The notes under the pieces were generated by a model that did not search any database, had not been told where the DNA came from, and was given only the letters and a program-made list of their open reading frames with translations. A program made the translations under genes and the position numbers. A stretch of 5,282 nt of DNA from UBA7803 sp041690675 (GTDB taxonomy: Bacteria; Pseudomonadota; Gammaproteobacteria; Pseudomonadales; Azotimanducaceae): contig JAWLGU010000150.1 of assembly GCA_041690675.1 (NCBI GenBank), forward strand, positions 1 to 5,282. The letters run 5' to 3'. Each line of letters opens with the position of its first letter. Position 1 is the first letter of the stretch. Shown here piece by piece: positions 1-5,191 of the stretch.

Positions 1-83
1 CGGCAACGGCAGCCGGTGTGCAGCTTGAGGAGGCGCACGCGGCGTGCCAACATCGCGCCCCGACCACGGGGCCGGACGGGTGC

Positions 84-683
84 ATGGAAATCAAGGATCG
101 AATGCGAGCGGTGCTGGAAGCCGAGGCGGCCGCCATCAGCCGGATCGAGATCGACGACAACTTCGAGCGCGCGGTGCTGACGCTGGCCGCCTGCCAGGGC
201 AAGGTGCTCACCACCGGGATCGGCAAGGCGGGCCACATCGCCCGCAAGTTCGCCGCCACTCTGTGCTCCACGGCCACGCCGGCCGACTTCATCCATCCCG
301 CCGAGGCCGCCCACGGCGACCTCGGGCTGGTGAGCGCCAACGACGTGCTGGTGGCGTTCTCCACCAGCGGCAAGAGCCGGGAGGTGCTGGAGATTCTCGA
401 GCTTGCCCGGCATCTGGGCGTGGCCACCGTCATCGGCGTCACCTCGCATCCGGATTCGGAGTTGCGCGGCCTGTCGGACTTCGTCCTGGACATGGGCGAG
501 ATCGAGGAGCCGTGCCCGCTCGGCCTCACTCCCAGCGCGAGCATGGCGGTGATGCTGGCCATCAGCGACGCCATCGCCCTGGCGCTGCTGGAGGTGAAGG
601 GCATCACCCGGGAGGACTACGGGCTACGTCATCACGGCGGCTACCTGGGGCGCGCCGCCCGAGTGGACAACGTTCCCCGCTGA
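84..683 (+). CDS. Single-domain arabinose-5-phosphate isomerase (KdsD/KpsF/GutQ family), no CBS domains
   Basis: The family interconverts D-ribulose 5-phosphate and D-arabinose 5-phosphate, usually the first step to Kdo for lipopolysaccharide or capsule. From the ATG at 84 the protein has 199 residues and is essentially one SIS domain. Visible family motifs are TGIGKAGH (44-51), HPAEAAHGDLG (71-81), STSGKSRE (93-100), EEPCPLG (141-147) and LRHHGG (181-186). The four residues known as catalytic in E. coli KdsD (Lys59, Glu111, Glu152, His193) align with K48, E100, E142 and H183, so the active site looks intact. Unlike the usual ~320-residue enzyme, it stops right after the SIS domain and lacks the CBS pair; single-SIS members of the family are known. 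Oddities are SNSGES changed to STSGKS and HPGG changed to HHGG. The frame is open upstream to a GTG at 18, but family similarity begins only after the ATG at 84, which has a weak GGACGGG upstream. The exact sugar substrate is not provable here. Confidence 0.85.
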   Translation: MEIKDRMRAVLEAEAAAISRIEIDDNFERAVLTLAACQGKVLTTGIGKAGHIARKFAATLCSTATPADFIHPAEAAHGDLGLVSANDVLVAFSTSGKSREVLEILELARHLGVATVIGVTSHPDSELRGLSDFVLDMGEIEEPCPLGLTPSASMAVMLAISDAIALALLEVKGITREDYGLRHHGGYLGRAARVDNVPR

Positions 684-698
684 CGTCGACCCCGGGCC

Positions 699-1643
699 TC
701 AGCGCGGTAGCTCGTCGGCCGACACGCCCTCGGCCGGCGCCCTGCCAGCCGCCGTGGCTTCGCCGGCGAAGTAGCGCTCGCAGATGGCGATGAAGCGGCG
801 CGCCCCTTCCGACAGCGCCCGGTGCCGCTTGTAGTAGAGGCCCACCTGACGCTCGAAACGGGAGATGGGCAGCCCGTCGATCAAGTGGTAGCCGGACAGC
901 TGCGCCAGCAGCCGGTCGGACAGGTAGGTCACGCCCTTGCCCGCCTCCGCCAGCGCCAGCCGCAGCTCCAGGTTGCTCACCTCCCAGACGCTGGCGAACT
1001 GATTGCGCAGGCGCTGTTCCTGCCCGGCGCGCCGGGTGGCATCGTCCAGGTACGAGGTGAGCAGCGTGGCCCGAGCCAACTCGTCCTGGGGCCGCTGCCG
1101 CAACGCCACGTGGTCGGGATGGGCCTCGTGGACCACCAGCACGCGCTGCTCGGTGAAGAAGGGGGTGGTGACGAAGTCGCCCGGCATGTGGTGCTGGAAC
1201 GGCCCGAATCCCAGCTCCCAGCGATCCTCCTCCACGCCGTAGATGATCTCCCGGCTCGGCGCCACGTCGAGCTTAAGCCGGGTGAGGGGATTGCGCTCGC
1301 AGAACTCGAGCATTAGGCCCTGGCCGAAAACCCGGCTGACCACGCTGTTCATGGCCAGATTCAAGGTCGACAACGCACCGGTGCGGATGCGCTGGATGTC
1401 GGCCAGCGCGCGCCGCTCCTCGTTCACGAGCGTCTGCGCGAAGGAAAGCAGCCGTTTGCCCGCTTCGGTCAGCCGCGGTCTGCCCTTGCGCAGCAAGAGC
1501 CGCGTGTCGAGCTTGTGCTCCAGGTTGGCCACGGCCTGACTCACCGCGGATTGGGAAATGTGCAGCCGCTCGGCGGCGCGGCTGAAGCCCCCCTCCTCCA
1601 CCACCGCCGTGAACACCCGAATCTCGTTGCGCTCGATCTGCAT
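699..1643 (-). CDS. LysR-type transcriptional regulator, CitR-like by position
   Basis: A 314-residue LysR-family regulator of normal length. The N-terminal winged helix-turn-helix covers about residues 4-63, with the recognition region FSRAAERLHISQSAVSQAV at 20-38, followed by the wing (RKGRPRLTEAG, 52-62) and the linker helix to about 90. The rest is the periplasmic-binding-protein-like effector domain, with GKGVTYLSD as the typical late motif. The last ~20 residues (rich in Ala, Gly and Glu) look like a loose tail. The gene is divergent from the citrate synthase-like gene, 166 bp away. That is the classical arrangement for a LysR protein controlling its neighbour and itself, and it is the arrangement of citR-citA in Bacillus subtilis, where CitR represses citA. 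Calling it CitR is therefore an inference from position; the effector is unknown. No Shine-Dalgarno precedes the ATG at 1643. The 3' end lies 15 bp from the stop of the convergent isomerase gene, with no terminator hairpin visible between them. Confidence 0.9.
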   Translation of the reverse strand: MQIERNEIRVFTAVVEEGGFSRAAERLHISQSAVSQAVANLEHKLDTRLLLRKGRPRLTEAGKRLLSFAQTLVNEERRALADIQRIRTGALSTLNLAMNSVVSRVFGQGLMLEFCERNPLTRLKLDVAPSREIIYGVEEDRWELGFGPFQHHMPGDFVTTPFFTEQRVLVVHEAHPDHVALRQRPQDELARATLLTSYLDDATRRAGQEQRLRNQFASVWEVSNLELRLALAEAGKGVTYLSDRLLAQLSGYHLIDGLPISRFERQVGLYYKRHRALSEGARRFIAICERYFAGEATAAGRAPAEGVSADELPR

Positions 1644-1649
1644 CGGCTG

Positions 1650-1655
1650 AGATTA
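1650..1655 (-). promoter_or_regulatory. Possible -10 element of the LysR gene (leaderless start)
   Basis: TAATCT on the minus strand (three matches to TATAAT) ends 6 nt before the ATG at 1643, so transcription could begin at or next to the start codon. This would fit the missing Shine-Dalgarno. The -35 candidate (TGGAGC, 17 bp away) is poor, so this is only a suggestion. Confidence 0.2.
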
Positions 1656-1678
1656 GCAGCGCGCCCGGGCCCGCTCCA

Positions 1679-1711
1679 CTTATGGCTCCATCAGCAGAGC
1701 TTATCCATCAG
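1679..1711. promoter_or_regulatory. Candidate LysR-protein operator in the divergent intergenic region
   Basis: In the 166-bp region between the regulator and the citrate synthase-like gene, CTTAT occurs at 1679-1683 and again at 1700-1704, exactly 21 bp apart (two helical turns). CCATCAG also occurs twice, at 1688-1694 and 1705-1711. A short palindrome ATGG-CT-CCAT lies at 1682-1691. Regularly phased half-sites here would suit a LysR tetramer. The block is 36-68 bp upstream of the regulator start and about 100-130 bp upstream of the citrate synthase start. Binding is inferred. Confidence 0.4.
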
Positions 1712-1798
1712 TTCGGCTTCTCCACTCAGAAGCACGGGCCCCCTGTCGCGTTGCCGCCTTCGGTCCTACCTTGAGCCGGTGTCGGCAACCGTGTGATC

Positions 1799-1804
1799 AG
1801 GAGG
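1799..1804 (+). promoter_or_regulatory. Strong ribosome binding site of the citrate synthase-like gene
   Basis: A perfect AGGAGG lies 5 nt before the ATG at 1810. It decides the start: the frame is open back to 1771, but that stretch has no comparable site and no family similarity. Confidence 0.85.
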
Positions 1805-1809
1805 CAATC

Positions 1810-2871
1810 ATGGAGATTCACAAGGGTCTGGACGGCGTGGTGGTGGACACCACCGCCGTGAGTCTGGTGGACGGACCCCGCGGGCAGCTTTCCTACCGCG
1901 GGCACCCCATCGACTCGCTGGTGACGCGGCCGTTCGCCGAGGTGGCGGCTCTGGTGGCCACGGGGAAGTTCGATGGCACCTTCGGCCGCCGCCTCGCCGA
2001 CAATGCGCGGCTCTCGCCACGGGAAGAGGCACTGGTGCTGGGATTGCCGGAGAGCGTGCACCCCATGCACGTGCTGCAGGGACTCACTCCGCTCCTGGAC
2101 CGGAGCGACGCGTTCGCCGAGCACGGCGACGCCGCACAGGGATTCGCCGTGGCGGCGAAGCTGCCGAGCCTCATCGCGACCCACTTCCTCCGGGCGCCGG
2201 CCCCGTACGGCGGCGACGACGACCCCATCGCCCTGTTCCTGGCCCAGATCGGCGCACCGGAGCGGGAAGACGCCCACCGGGCCTTCGAAGCCGCCCAGAT
2301 CCTCCAGATCGAGCATGGTTTCAATGCCGGCACGTTCACCGCACGGGTGGTGGCCAGCACCCTGGCGCCGGTGGAGAACGCCCTGTCGGCGGCTTTCGGC
2401 GCGCTCCACGGAGTGCTCCACGGCGGCGCCGACCAGGCTGCCCTGGAAACCGCGGACCGGGTGGGCAGTCCGGAGCGGGCCTCGGCGTTCGTCGACGACT
2501 GCCTCGCCCGCGGCGAGAAGGTCATGGGCATGGGCCACCGGGAGTACCGGGTGGTGGATCCTCGGGCGGTGCTGCTCAAAGGGCTGGCGGGCCGCCTCGC
2601 CGCCGGCACCGAGCACGAGGTGACCTTCCGCACCCTGGAAGCCATCGAGGCCCGTTTCACCGAGCGCATGGCGGAGCGCGGCAAGGACCTCTACGCCAAC
2701 GTGGAGTTCTACAAGGGCCTGGTGTTTCGCGCGCTCGGCCTGCCGCCGCGCTTCTTCACCGCCCTGTTCGGCATGGCGCGCGTGTTCGGCTACCTGGCGC
2801 ACTTCATCGAGAGCCGCCAGGACAACCGCATCGTGCGGCCGCAGGCGCATTATGTGGGGCCGAGACCGTAG
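1810..2871 (+). CDS. Citrate synthase-like protein, CitA type, with Glu at the catalytic Asp position
   Basis: Citrate synthases condense acetyl-CoA with oxaloacetate; related 2-methylcitrate synthases use propionyl-CoA. This 353-residue protein opens with the short bacterial type II signature GLDGV...QLSYRGHPIDSL (6-37). It carries IEHGFNAGTFTARV (167-180), LHGVLHGGAD (199-208, H204 matching the active-site His), GMGHREYRVVDPRA (240-253, H243 the oxaloacetate-binding His) and ARVFGYLAH (323-331, R324 a conserved Arg). At YANVEFYKG (295-303), E299 stands where most citrate synthases have the proton-abstracting Asp (NVDFYSG). From memory, the minor B. subtilis CitA and mycobacterial CitA also read NVEF, so this is a subfamily trait and not an isolated mutation. 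No prpB or prpD gene lies nearby to argue for methylcitrate. It is transcribed away from a LysR gene, as citA is. I see no convincing -35/-10 pair. The 3' end runs directly into the heptamer array. Confidence 0.88.
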   Translation: MEIHKGLDGVVVDTTAVSLVDGPRGQLSYRGHPIDSLVTRPFAEVAALVATGKFDGTFGRRLADNARLSPREEALVLGLPESVHPMHVLQGLTPLLDRSDAFAEHGDAAQGFAVAAKLPSLIATHFLRAPAPYGGDDDPIALFLAQIGAPEREDAHRAFEAAQILQIEHGFNAGTFTARVVASTLAPVENALSAAFGALHGVLHGGADQAALETADRVGSPERASAFVDDCLARGEKVMGMGHREYRVVDPRAVLLKGLAGRLAAGTEHEVTFRTLEAIEARFTERMAERGKDLYANVEFYKGLVFRALGLPPRFFTALFGMARVFGYLAHFIESRQDNRIVRPQAHYVGPRP

Positions 2872-2873
2872 CG

Positions 2874-2936
2874 GTCGCTATTCGCTTTCCGCTGTCCGCT
2901 GTCCGCTATCCGCTATCCGCTATCCGCTATCCGCTG
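2874..2936 (+). repeat. Tandem heptamer array, nine units of TCCGCTR (two degenerate)
   Basis: Exact 7-bp phasing is kept through nine units: two degenerate ones (GTCGCTA, TTCGCTT) followed by seven fitting TCCGCTR, ending in G, G, A, A, A, A, G. The array begins 3 bp after the citrate synthase stop codon. It is non-coding and lies between convergent genes. Copy number may vary between strains by slippage. Confidence 0.9.
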
Positions 2937-2968
2937 GAGGGATATCGCAGGCTCTGGCGATGGGGCTC

Positions 2969-3003
2969 TAGCGGAAGGCGGACAGCGGAAAGCGGTAAGC
3001 GAT
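2969..3003 (-). repeat. Inverted heptamer array, five units
   Basis: Five units in 7-bp phase, TAGCGGA, AGGCGGA, CAGCGGA, AAGCGGT and AAGCGAT. These are reverse-complement versions of the TCCGCTR unit of the array at 2874-2936. The array ends 2 bp before the stop codon of the convergent acetyltransferase gene, so the two arrays and their 32-bp centre fill the entire intergenic space. Confidence 0.85.
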
Positions 3004-3005
3004 AT

Positions 3006-3416
3006 TCATTCCGGCTCCAACTCCAGCCGCAACTCCCCTTCCCACGGCGCGAAGCCGAGCTTTTCCAGGAAGCGCCGGGCCGCGGGGTCGCGGCCGCCGG
3101 CGGCGGGGGCGAGGATTTCCCGGGCGCCCTTGCTCTCCGCCAGGCCGATGGCGTGGCCGGCGAGCCAGCGGCCGAGACCCCGGCGACGAAACCCGTCCGC
3201 CACCGCGAGCGCCAGCAACCGAAAGCGGACCGGCGTGACCGGGAGAATGGCGTAGGCCCCCACGGTGCGCTCGCCGAGCTTCGCCACCCGTACCAGGTCC
3301 GGCTCGATCGCTTCGGCCAGGATCTCCTCCGGCGCGCCGCCGGCGGCGAGCAGTTCCCAGGGGACCTCGTCCGGGTAGGGGCGGAAGATGTGGACGTCCC
3401 GGGGGCGCCAGGCCAC
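3006..3416 (-). CDS. GNAT family N-acetyltransferase
   Basis: A 136-residue single-domain acetyltransferase that would move an acetyl group from acetyl-CoA to an unknown amine. The central strand and acetyl-CoA loop are visible as LLALAVADGFRRRGLG (67-82), with the R-R-x-G-L-G pyrophosphate-binding signature at 77-82 followed by a helix. The C-terminal motif DPAARRFLEKLGFAPWE (110-126) is the typical family end. The N-terminal ~40 residues, which usually carry substrate specificity, are not recognisable. The start is GTG at 3416, as the frame holds no internal Met codon, and it has a GAGG 8 nt upstream that overlaps the stop of the preceding transsulfuration gene. It is therefore the third gene of the minus-strand operon and probably translationally coupled. 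A role on a sulfur compound or amino acid is possible from context only. Confidence 0.85.
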   Translation of the reverse strand: MAWRPRDVHIFRPYPDEVPWELLAAGGAPEEILAEAIEPDLVRVAKLGERTVGAYAILPVTPVRFRLLALAVADGFRRRGLGRWLAGHAIGLAESKGAREILAPAAGGRDPAARRFLEKLGFAPWEGELRLELEPE

Positions 3417-3424
3417 GGCCGCCG

Positions 3425-3428
3425 CCTC
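3425..3428 (-). promoter_or_regulatory. Ribosome binding site overlapping the upstream stop (TGAGG)
   Basis: On the minus strand TGAGG combines the TGA stop of the transsulfuration gene with GAGG, 8 nt before the GTG at 3416. It supports the GTG start and suggests re-initiation by terminating ribosomes. Confidence 0.7.
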
Positions 3429-4584
3429 AGGAGAGGGCCTGGTCGAGGTCGGCCAGCAGGTCGTCGGCGGTCTCGATGCCCACCGACAGGCGGATCAGCC
3501 CGTCGTCGATGCCCAACGCCGCGCGCTTCTCCGCCGGCACGCTGGCGTGGGTCATGAGCGCCGGATGCTCGATGAGGGATTCCACGCCCCCCAGGCTCTC
3601 CGCGAGGCTGAACACCCGCACCCGTTCCAGCAGGCGCCGGGCGGCGTCGAGCCCGCCGCGGACGCGGAAGCTCAGCATGCCGCCGTGGCCCGAGCTCTGC
3701 CGGCACGCCAGCTCGTGCTGGGGATGGCTCGGCAGGCCCGGATACCCCACCCAGGCGACCGCCGGGTGCGCCTCGAGAAAACGCGCCACGGCGTGAGCAT
3801 TGTGCTCGTGCGCGCGCATGCGAACGGCCAGGGTTTTCAGGCTGCGCAGGCACAGGTAGGCGTCGAAGGTGCTCTGGATGCCGCCCAGGGTGTTGGAGAG
3901 GAACGCCAGCCGCTCGGCCAGCGACTCGTCGTCGGTGACCACCAACCCCCCCACCAGGTCGCTGTGACCGTTCACGTACTTGGTGGTGGAATGCAGCACC
4001 AGATCCGCCCCCAGCTCCAGGGGGCGCTGGAAGTAGGGGCTCAGGAAGGTGTTGTCCACCATGAGCCAGGCACCGTGGGCGTGGGCGATCTCCGCCACCG
4101 CCGCGATGTCCACCAGCTTCATCAACGGATTGCTGGGGGACTCGATCCACACCATGCGGGTGGACGGGCGCATGGCCGCCTCCAGCGCCGTCGGGTCCGA
4201 CAGGTCGAGATAGCTGAAGTCCAGGCCCTGCCGGCGGAACACCTGCTCGAACATCCGATAGGTGCCCCCGTACATGTCGTCGCAACAGACCACGTGATCG
4301 CCCTGGGACAGCAGGTGCACGGCGGTGGCGGCGCCGATGCAGCCGGAGGCGAACGCGAAGCCGAAGCGCCCTCCCTCCAGGTTGGCCACGCAGGTTTCGT
4401 AAGCGCGGCGGGTGGGGTTGTGCGAACGGCTGTACTCGTAGCCCCGGTGTTCCCCGGGGGAGCTGTGCACGTACGTGGAGGTGAGGTACACCGGGGTCAC
4501 CACCGCGCCGGTGGTGGGGTCGGGTTCCTGCCCCGCGTGGATGGCCCGGGTCTCGAAGCCGAAGCGGTCTTTGCTCCATTCCAT
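3427..4584 (-). CDS. PLP-dependent cystathionine gamma-synthase / gamma-lyase family enzyme
   Basis: A full-length (385 residues) Cys/Met metabolism PLP enzyme of fold type I, cytoplasmic and normally tetrameric. Seen motifs are TRAIHAGQEPD (12-22), YEYSRSHNPTR (49-59, cofactor phosphate contact from the neighbouring subunit), DDMYGGTYR (102-110, Y105 stacking on the ring), VDNTFLSPYFQRPLELGAD (176-194, D177 to the pyridine N), HSTTKYVNGHSD (198-209, K202 the Schiff-base lysine), AESLGGVESLIEHPALMTH (328-346) and LIRLSVGIE (363-371, R365 binding the substrate carboxylate). All catalytic elements are present. Synthase (O-acyl-homoserine plus cysteine to cystathionine), lyase (cystathionine to cysteine) and homocysteine-forming activities cannot be told apart here; the segment from AESLGG to THASVP resembles animal gamma-lyases as much as MetB. 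The ATG at 4584 has GAGG 8 nt upstream, overlapping the preceding stop. It is the middle gene of the operon. Confidence 0.93.
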   Translation of the reverse strand: MEWSKDRFGFETRAIHAGQEPDPTTGAVVTPVYLTSTYVHSSPGEHRGYEYSRSHNPTRRAYETCVANLEGGRFGFAFASGCIGAATAVHLLSQGDHVVCCDDMYGGTYRMFEQVFRRQGLDFSYLDLSDPTALEAAMRPSTRMVWIESPSNPLMKLVDIAAVAEIAHAHGAWLMVDNTFLSPYFQRPLELGADLVLHSTTKYVNGHSDLVGGLVVTDDESLAERLAFLSNTLGGIQSTFDAYLCLRSLKTLAVRMRAHEHNAHAVARFLEAHPAVAWVGYPGLPSHPQHELACRQSSGHGGMLSFRVRGGLDAARRLLERVRVFSLAESLGGVESLIEHPALMTHASVPAEKRAALGIDDGLIRLSVGIETADDLLADLDQALS

Positions 4585-4592
4585 GTCGACAG

Positions 4593-4596
4593 CCTC
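4593..4596 (-). promoter_or_regulatory. Ribosome binding site overlapping the upstream stop (TGAGG)
   Basis: This has the same geometry as the next junction: TGA of the NTF2-like gene is fused to GAGG, 8 nt before the ATG at 4584. It supports both the start and translational coupling. Confidence 0.7.
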
Positions 4597-5071
4597 AGGG
4601 GGCGAAGCTGGAGCGAGCCCGGACGCCCCAGCGGCCGTCGACGCGCTCCACCACGTAGATGGAATCGTAGGAAGCCATCCGGGCGCCGGCGGCGTCGTAG
4701 CGGGTGAAGGTCACGGCAATGTGCACCTTGTCCGGCGACGCCTGCACCACCTTCATGTCGTCCCAGGTGCTGTGATCCCAGCCGGTTTCCGCGGCGAAGC
4801 GCTCCAGGTCCATGGCCTCGATGAAGTCGTCGCGCTGCGCATAGACGTGCACGGAGCCGCCGGCGATCCGCACGTGAGGAAAGTGCAGGGTATCGGCCCA
4901 GGCCGCTTCGTCCCGCGCATTGAACGCCTCGAGAAACGCCTCCATCACCGCCTCCGCCGCGTCGGGCGCCGCGGCGTCGCCCGCCGCGTGTGCCGGCGCC
5001 ATGCCGGCCAGCGCAGCCGCCAGAGCCGCGGCGGCGAGAACGGCCGACGAACGGAAACGGGCAGGAACCAT
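4595..5071 (-). CDS. Exported NTF2-like (SnoaL-type) fold protein of unknown function
   Basis: 158 residues from the ATG at 5071. Residues 1-29 look like a Sec signal peptide: a basic start (MVPARFR), an Ala/Leu-rich core (10-23) and a cleavage site AHA|AG after residue 29, with no lipobox Cys. The mature part (about 38-158) has the NTF2-like pattern: a first helix VMEAFLEAFNARDEAAW (42-58), LHFPHVRIAGG (62-72), a Trp-rich middle WDHSTWDDM (98-106) and two final strands ending VDGRWGVRARSSFAP (144-158). The fold serves both enzymes and ligand-binding proteins, so no reaction can be assigned. The frame extends to a TTG at 5131, but the ATG has GAGG at 8 nt and starts a good signal peptide; the TTG would also overlap the predicted -35. 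It is the first gene of the operon with the transsulfuration enzyme and the acetyltransferase. A periplasmic protein leading cytoplasmic amino acid genes is unusual. Confidence 0.78.
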   Translation of the reverse strand: MVPARFRSSAVLAAAALAAALAGMAPAHAAGDAAAPDAAEAVMEAFLEAFNARDEAAWADTLHFPHVRIAGGSVHVYAQRDDFIEAMDLERFAAETGWDHSTWDDMKVVQASPDKVHIAVTFTRYDAAGARMASYDSIYVVERVDGRWGVRARSSFAP

Positions 5072-5079
5072 GTGGGGGG

Positions 5080-5083
5080 CCTC
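5080..5083 (-). promoter_or_regulatory. Ribosome binding site of the NTF2-like gene
   Basis: GAGG on the minus strand lies 8 nt before the ATG at 5071, the same spacing as the two downstream genes. It supports this start over the TTG at 5131. Confidence 0.65.
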
Positions 5084-5102
5084 GTCGCTACACTGGCGGG
5101 GC

Positions 5103-5131
5103 ACAGTAGCCCCAGCGCCGCGGCGGTTCAA
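5103..5131 (-). promoter_or_regulatory. Candidate sigma70-type promoter of the minus-strand operon
   Basis: On the minus strand TTGAAC (5131-5126, four of six matches to TTGACA) is followed after exactly 17 bp by TACTGT (5108-5103, three of six matches to TATAAT). Transcription would start near 5096, leaving a leader of about 25 nt that contains the GAGG. Confidence 0.45.
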
Positions 5132-5179
5132 GCGCGATCCCCGGCGCCGGCTCGCCTTCCGGCCCGGGCGCCGATCCAG

Positions 5180-5185
5180 TATCTT
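5180..5185 (+). promoter_or_regulatory. Possible -10 element of the divergent gene at 5192
   Basis: TATCTT (four of six matches to TATAAT) ends 6 nt before the ATG at 5192, and there is no Shine-Dalgarno between them. If used, the transcript would begin at or next to the start codon (leaderless). No good -35 is seen. Confidence 0.25.
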
Positions 5186-5191
5186 GCGGCC

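Larger units (their letters stand above)
2874..3003. terminator. Long imperfect hairpin, possible bidirectional terminator or mRNA end
   Basis: Pairing 2874-2908 with 2969-3003 gives 35 aligned positions: by hand count 29 Watson-Crick pairs, 3 G-U pairs and 3 mismatches (for the plus-strand transcript), with units 3 and 5 perfectly paired. The loop of 60 nt holds the remaining four heptamers, any of which could pair in a shifted register, and a small hairpin ATCGC/GCGAT (2944-2948, 2957-2961). The site is between two convergent stops, where termination is needed from both sides. There is no U-tract, so it is not a standard intrinsic terminator; stabilising 3' ends is an alternative. Confidence 0.45.

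Noticed and set aside
1..28. Possible tail of an upstream gene ending in TGA at 26-28
   Set aside because: Only eight codons are visible, so nothing can be supported.
714..723. 10-bp palindrome GTCGGCCGAC near the convergent ends of the isomerase and LysR genes
   Set aside because: It lies inside the LysR coding region, has no loop or T-tract and is expected by chance in such GC-rich DNA.
44..793. An open frame from a GTG at 44 with AGGAGG (28-33) 10 nt upstream
   Set aside because: Despite the good ribosome site, the product is Arg/Gly/Pro-rich, overlaps the isomerase gene out of frame and runs into the LysR gene. The AGGAGG is probably a chance match or belongs to upstream context.
1767..1797. 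Promoter of the citrate synthase-like gene (TACCTT at 1767-1772, or TTGAGC/TGTGAT with a 15-bp gap)
   Set aside because: The first has no acceptable -35. The second has too short a spacer and would start transcription within or after the ribosome binding site.
1726..2850. A 374-codon open frame antisense to the citrate synthase-like gene
   Set aside because: The plus-strand gene has a perfect AGGAGG and all family motifs; the antisense product has low-complexity composition only.
2874..3003. CRISPR array
   Set aside because: The repeats are 7 bp and directly adjacent without spacers, so this is a tandem heptamer array.
2927..4579. A 550-codon open frame on the minus strand overlapping the transsulfuration and acetyltransferase genes
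   Set aside because: It is extremely rich in Arg, Gly, Pro and Ala and has no family motifs. It shadows two well-recognised genes in another frame and is open only because the DNA is GC-rich.
3388..4707. A 439-codon open frame on the plus strand antisense to the transsulfuration gene
   Set aside because: It is an antisense shadow with a His/Gln/Gly/Val-rich composition and no recognisable domain. The opposite strand carries a complete PLP enzyme.
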